Origin: G051903925 sp051903925
Lineage (GTDB): Bacteria; Pseudomonadota; Alphaproteobacteria; Zavarziniales; Zavarziniaceae
Assembly: GCF_051903925.1 (NCBI RefSeq)
Contig: NZ_CP173678.1
Coordinates: forward strand, 2,976,001 to 3,040,000
Length of the DNA stretch: 64,000 nt
Direction: 5' to 3'
Shown here one piece after another: positions 60,624 to 64,000 of this stretch. The position numbers and the translations under genes were made by a program. The notes under the pieces were generated by a model. That model worked only from the letters and a program-made list of their open reading frames with translations, had not been told where the DNA came from and ran no database searches. Numbering within the stretch: position 1 is the stretch's first letter; every line of letters begins with the position of its first letter.

Positions 60624-61625
60624 GTGAACGCAACGGATGCGGCTGTCCGCTTCCAGGCGGTCAGCCGCCGCTTCGGCGCCGTGACTGCGCTGGACCAGGT
60701 GGGGTTCGAGATCCGCGAAGGGGAGTTCTTCGCCATGCTCGGCCCTTCCGGCTCTGGCAAGACGACGTGCCTGCGCCTGATCGCCGGCTTTGACGAGCCC
60801 GACGAGGGCACGGTGGCGATCCGTGGCCGCGCCATGACCGGCGTGCCGCCGTTCCGGCGCGACGTCAACACGGTGTTCCAGGACTATGCGCTGTTCCCCC
60901 ACATGACCATCGCCGACAATGTCGGCTATGGCCTGATGGTGAAGGGCGTGCCCCGGGCCCAGCGCCACAAGCGTGTGGCAGAGATGCTCGACATGGTGCA
61001 GCTGGGCAGCTTCGGCGCCCGGCGGCCCGCGCAGTTGTCGGGCGGCCAGCGCCAGCGGGTGGCCTTGGCCCGGGCGCTGATCAACCAGCCGGCCATCCTG
61101 CTGCTCGACGAGCCGCTGGGGGCACTCGACCTCAAGCTGCGGGAGGAAATGCAGGTCGAGCTCAAGGCGATCCAGCACCGCCTGGGGATCACCTTCGTCT
61201 ATGTCACGCACGACCAGGGCGAGGCGCTGACCATGAGCGACCGCGTGGCCGTGTTCAACAACGGCCGGATCGAGCAGATCGGTCCCCCGACCGAAATCTA
61301 TGAGCACCCGGCAAGCCGCTTCGTCGCTGGCTTTGTCGGCCTGTCGAACTTCCTGGCGGATGCCGCGGGCGCGTTCGCGGTACGGCCCGAGCGCATGCGC
61401 GTCCTGGCCCCGGGCGAGGCGCCGCAGCCGGGGGAAGGCGTGCTGGCCGGCCGGGTGCACGAACGGCTGTACCTGGGGTCGGGCGTGCGCACAGTGGTCC
61501 TGGCCCCCGATGGGCGCGAGGTCCTGGTGCTGGAGCCACCCGCCGCGGCAGCAGAGGGAGCGCCGCGCGGCGCCGAGGTGCGCCTGGCCTGGCCGCGCGT
61601 GTTCGAGCGGCGGTTCCCGGCATGA
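60624..61625 (+). CDS. PotA-like ABC transporter ATP-binding protein
   Basis: This 333-residue ATPase has Walker A MLGPSGSGKTTCLRLIAGF near residue 38, signature QLSGGQRQRVALARAL, Walker B ILLLDEPLGALD and H-loop FVYVTHDQGEAL. A C-terminal TOBE region follows (about 240-330). The start is GTG 60624, with GGAT before it; a TTG at 60612 is an alternative. Its stop overlaps the next ATG (ATGA). Confidence 0.93.
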   Translation: MNATDAAVRFQAVSRRFGAVTALDQVGFEIREGEFFAMLGPSGSGKTTCLRLIAGFDEPDEGTVAIRGRAMTGVPPFRRDVNTVFQDYALFPHMTIADNVGYGLMVKGVPRAQRHKRVAEMLDMVQLGSFGARRPAQLSGGQRQRVALARALINQPAILLLDEPLGALDLKLREEMQVELKAIQHRLGITFVYVTHDQGEALTMSDRVAVFNNGRIEQIGPPTEIYEHPASRFVAGFVGLSNFLADAAGAFAVRPERMRVLAPGEAPQPGEGVLAGRVHERLYLGSGVRTVVLAPDGREVLVLEPPAAAAEGAPRGAEVRLAWPRVFERRFPA

Positions 61626-62551
61626 GTGCCGTGGCGGTGCCAGGGCTCGGCAACCGGCTCTCCGGCGCGCTGCACCGGCGCCGGGCGCTGCGCCTGGCGC
61701 TGCTTCTGGCATTGCCCCTGGGCTGGCTGGGCATCGTCTACCTGGGCTCGCTCGGCGCCCTGCTGGCGCAGAGCTTCTTCCGGATCGACGACTTCACCGG
61801 CCAGGTCGTGCGCGAATGGGGCTTGTCGACCTATGCCCAGGTTCTGACACCGGCCAATGTCGCGGTGATCGTCCGGACGGTGACCATGGCGGCGCTGGTC
61901 ACGCTGGCCTGCGTCGCCCTGGCGCTGCCGCTTGCCTATGTCATGGCCCGGCGGGCCGGTCCGCGCATGCAGGCCCTGCTGTTCCTGGGGGTCATGCTGC
62001 CCCTGTGGTCCAGCTACCTGGTGCGCATCTATGCGTGGAAGCTGATCCTGGCGGGCGAGGGCATCGTCAGTTGGGCCGCCCGCAGCACAGGAACCTCCGG
62101 CCTGATCGAGGCCCTGCTGGCGGTGCCGGGGATCGGCGGGCCCAGCCTCTCCACGTCCTATGTGGGGACCTTCGTGGTGTTCACCTATGTCTGGCTGCCC
62201 TACATGGTGCTGCCGGTCTTTGCAGCACTTGAGCGGGTCCCGGAAAGCGTGATCCAGGCCTCCGGCGACCTGGGCGCGCGGCCGTTCCAGACGTTCCGCC
62301 ACGTCATCCTGCCGCTGGCCATGCCGGGCATCGCCGCGGGCTCGATCTTCACCTTTTCCCTGACGCTGGGCGACTACATCATTCCCAACGTGATCGGACC
62401 GTCGCGCCCGTTCATCGGCAACATCGTCCTGCTGCAGCAGGGGACTGCCGGCAACGTGCCCTTGGCGGCGGCGCTGTCGGTCGTGCCGATCGCGATCATG
62501 GTCGTCTACCTGTGGCTGGCCGGGCGCATGGGGGCATTTCGTGCGCTCTAG
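61622..62551 (+). CDS. PotB-like ABC transporter permease
   Basis: This 309-residue permease has about six membrane helices and the EAA loop ESVIQASGDLGARPFQTFRH near residue 210. Its ATG overlaps the PotA-like stop, and its 3' end overlaps the PotC-like start by about 10 bases. It is one half of the channel. Confidence 0.93.
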   Translation: MSAVAVPGLGNRLSGALHRRRALRLALLLALPLGWLGIVYLGSLGALLAQSFFRIDDFTGQVVREWGLSTYAQVLTPANVAVIVRTVTMAALVTLACVALALPLAYVMARRAGPRMQALLFLGVMLPLWSSYLVRIYAWKLILAGEGIVSWAARSTGTSGLIEALLAVPGIGGPSLSTSYVGTFVVFTYVWLPYMVLPVFAALERVPESVIQASGDLGARPFQTFRHVILPLAMPGIAAGSIFTFSLTLGDYIIPNVIGPSRPFIGNIVLLQQGTAGNVPLAAALSVVPIAIMVVYLWLAGRMGAFRAL

Positions 62552-63326
62552 CCGGCTGCTGACCATTATGGCCGGTGCCGTGCTGCTGTTCCTGCACCTG
62601 CCGCTGCTGCTGATCGTCGTCTATGCCTTCTCGGCGGACACGGCAAGCTATACCTTCCCGCCGCCCGGCTTCACCTTGCAGTGGTTCGCCAAGGCCTGGG
62701 AACGGCCCGATATCTGGGCGGCGTTCTCCCTCTCGCTGCAATGCGCGGCGGCGGCGACCGCCATCGCCCTGGTCCTGGGGACGCTGGCGGCGATCGCGGT
62801 CGCCCGCTTCGACTGGTTCGGCAAGGAGGCGGTCTCCCTCCTGATCATCCTGCCCATCGCGCTGCCCGGCATCGTCACCGGGATCGCGCTGCGCTCCGCC
62901 TTCGCCATCGGCGGCATCGACTTCAGCATCTGGACCGTCGTGATCGGCCACGCCACCTTTTGTGTCGTCACCGTCTACAACAACGCGATCGCCCGGTTGC
63001 GACGCATCGCGGGATCGCAGGTCGAAGCGTCGATGGACCTGGGGGCCAACGGCTTCCAGACCTTTCGCCATGTCCTCCTGCCGCAACTGGGCAGCGCCAT
63101 CCTGGCCGGTGGCATGCTGGCCTTTGCGCTCAGCTTCGACGAGGTGATCGTGACGACGTTCACCGCGGGGCAGCAGACCACGCTGCCGATCTGGATGCTG
63201 GCCGAACTGGTGCGCCCGCGCGACCGGCCGGTGACCAACGTCGTCGCCGTGATCGTGATGGCGGCAACCTTCGTGCCGATCCTGCTTGCCTATCGCCTGA
63301 CCCGGGAAGCGGGCCGCAACGCCTGA
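62541..63326 (+). CDS. PotC-like ABC transporter permease
   Basis: This 261-residue permease has six membrane helices and the EAA loop EASMDLGANGFQTFRHVLLP near residue 155. The start is GTG 62541, overlapping the PotB-like gene; ATG 62568 is an alternative. It completes the PotD-A-B-C gene order. The next gene is convergent, 8 bases away. Confidence 0.92.
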   Translation: MRSSRLLTIMAGAVLLFLHLPLLLIVVYAFSADTASYTFPPPGFTLQWFAKAWERPDIWAAFSLSLQCAAAATAIALVLGTLAAIAVARFDWFGKEAVSLLIILPIALPGIVTGIALRSAFAIGGIDFSIWTVVIGHATFCVVTVYNNAIARLRRIAGSQVEASMDLGANGFQTFRHVLLPQLGSAILAGGMLAFALSFDEVIVTTFTAGQQTTLPIWMLAELVRPRDRPVTNVVAVIVMAATFVPILLAYRLTREAGRNA

Positions 63327-63334
63327 ACCGTTCT

Positions 63335-64000
63335 TCAGGATCTGTCGAGCAGGCGGCGCAGCTTGCTGGCGATGGCGTCGCGGCCGAACGGCTTGGTGAT
63401 CAGTTCCACCCCCGGATCCAGACGGCCATGGTGGACGATGGCGTTGCGCGTGTAGCCGGTCATGAACAGCACGCGCAGGTCAGGACGCGCCTGCAGGGCG
63501 CGATCGGCCATCTCGCGCCCGTTGAGTGCCCCGGGCAGGACCACGTCCGTCAGCAGCAGCGCGACCTCCGGATGCCGGCCCAGAACCGCCAGCCCGGCTT
63601 CCGCATCGGGGGCGTCGATCACGCGGTAGCCCAGTTCCCTCAGGGTGGCCACAGTCAGCTGACGGACCTCGTCCTCGTCCTCCACCACCAGGATCGTCTC
63701 GCCCTGGCCGCGCGCCACGGGCATGTCGTCCTGGGACCGATGGGGCAGGGAGGGGCCGACACCGGCCGCCCCCTCGTACAGGCGTGGCACATAGAGCTTG
63801 ATGCTGGTGCCTTCGCCAACCTCGCTATAGATGCGGACATGGCCGTGCGACTGGCTGGCAAAGCCATAGACCATCGACAGGCCCAGGCCCGTGCCCTGGC
63901 CCGGCGGCTTGGTCGTATAGAACGGGTCGAACGCGCGCGCCGCCACCTCCGGCGCCATGCCCGAACCGGTATCGGTGATCGCCACCATCACGTACTGCCC
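63335..64000 (-). CDS. Hybrid histidine kinase, C-terminal part
   Basis: The gene runs off the right edge of the window; about 222 C-terminal residues are visible. They hold the end of a HATPase domain (DTGSGMAPEVAARAFDPFYT and GQGTGLGLSMVYGF) and a receiver domain (ILVVEDEDEVRQLTVATLRE, phospho-acceptor in LLLTDVVLPGALNGRE, Lys in LITKPFGRDAIA). It is therefore a hybrid kinase or a kinase with a receiver tail. The sensory part and signal are outside the window. Confidence 0.88.
   Translation of the reverse strand, partial: GQYVMVAITDTGSGMAPEVAARAFDPFYTTKPPGQGTGLGLSMVYGFASQSHGHVRIYSEVGEGTSIKLYVPRLYEGAAGVGPSLPHRSQDDMPVARGQGETILVVEDEDEVRQLTVATLRELGYRVIDAPDAEAGLAVLGRHPEVALLLTDVVLPGALNGREMADRALQARPDLRVLFMTGYTRNAIVHHGRLDPGVELITKPFGRDAIASKLRRLLDRS

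Overview
The window reads as chromosomal DNA of a high-GC alphaproteobacterium, most likely Rhodospirillales-like. Three things point there: a CcrM-type GANTC methyltransferase next to rnhB and mutY, a full tad/cpa pilus locus carrying a CtrA-type TTAA-N7-TTAA box, and alphaproteobacterial housekeeping genes (ETF-ubiquinone oxidoreductase, family-4-like uracil-DNA glycosylase, ispE, dciA-like). I see no rRNA, tRNA, transposase, phage module or CRISPR array. Genus assignment is inference only.

Layout. 1-3.7 kb: DNA maintenance (partial Tat-exported protein, DciA-like, mutY, ccrM, rnhB). 4-13 kb: cpaA, cpaB-C-D-E, then cpaF-tadB-tadC on the + strand. The single Flp pilin gene lies opposite them with its own terminator. 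13.6-17.4 kb: two convergent, paralogous polytopic membrane proteins with STT3/GT-C-like features, sitting inside the tad locus. 17.3-21.6 kb: tadG-like vWA protein and two tadE-like genes (-), divergent from a tadD-like TPR lipoprotein (+) across the CtrA-type box. 21.7-29.9 kb: a long minus-strand run (TPR-SPOR lipoprotein, PA0069-type radical SAM protein, Gfo/Idh/MocA oxidoreductase, unknown small protein, moaB, lytic transglycosylase, UDG). 30-37.4 kb: ETF-QO, TPR lipoprotein, ispE, dienelactone-hydrolase-like lipoprotein, YjbF-like lipoprotein, GNAT, small secreted protein.

37.6-44.1 kb: a possible glycosylation/export island, with a SPINDLY/OGT-like TPR glycosyltransferase, a type I secretion HlyD/HlyB-like pair and an FkbM-type methyltransferase. 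44.2-57.3 kb: an acyl-CoA and ester catabolism region with two acyl-CoA dehydrogenase family proteins, an acyl-CoA synthetase, a nitronate monooxygenase/enoyl-reductase-like protein, an alpha-methylacyl-CoA racemase-like CoA transferase, an SDR, a FrnE-like DsbA and three HSL-type esterase domains, two of them in one reading frame. An OsmC/ArsR pair and small membrane proteins lie within it. 57.5-64 kb: two small unknown proteins, a VOC/TetR divergent pair with twin operator dyads, a PotDABC-type ABC transporter, and the C-terminal part of a hybrid histidine kinase that runs off the right edge.

The best candidates for something undescribed are the STT3-like pair coupled to the Flp pilin, the OGT/T1SS/FkbM island, and the double-esterase fusion with a retained internal ribosome binding site.
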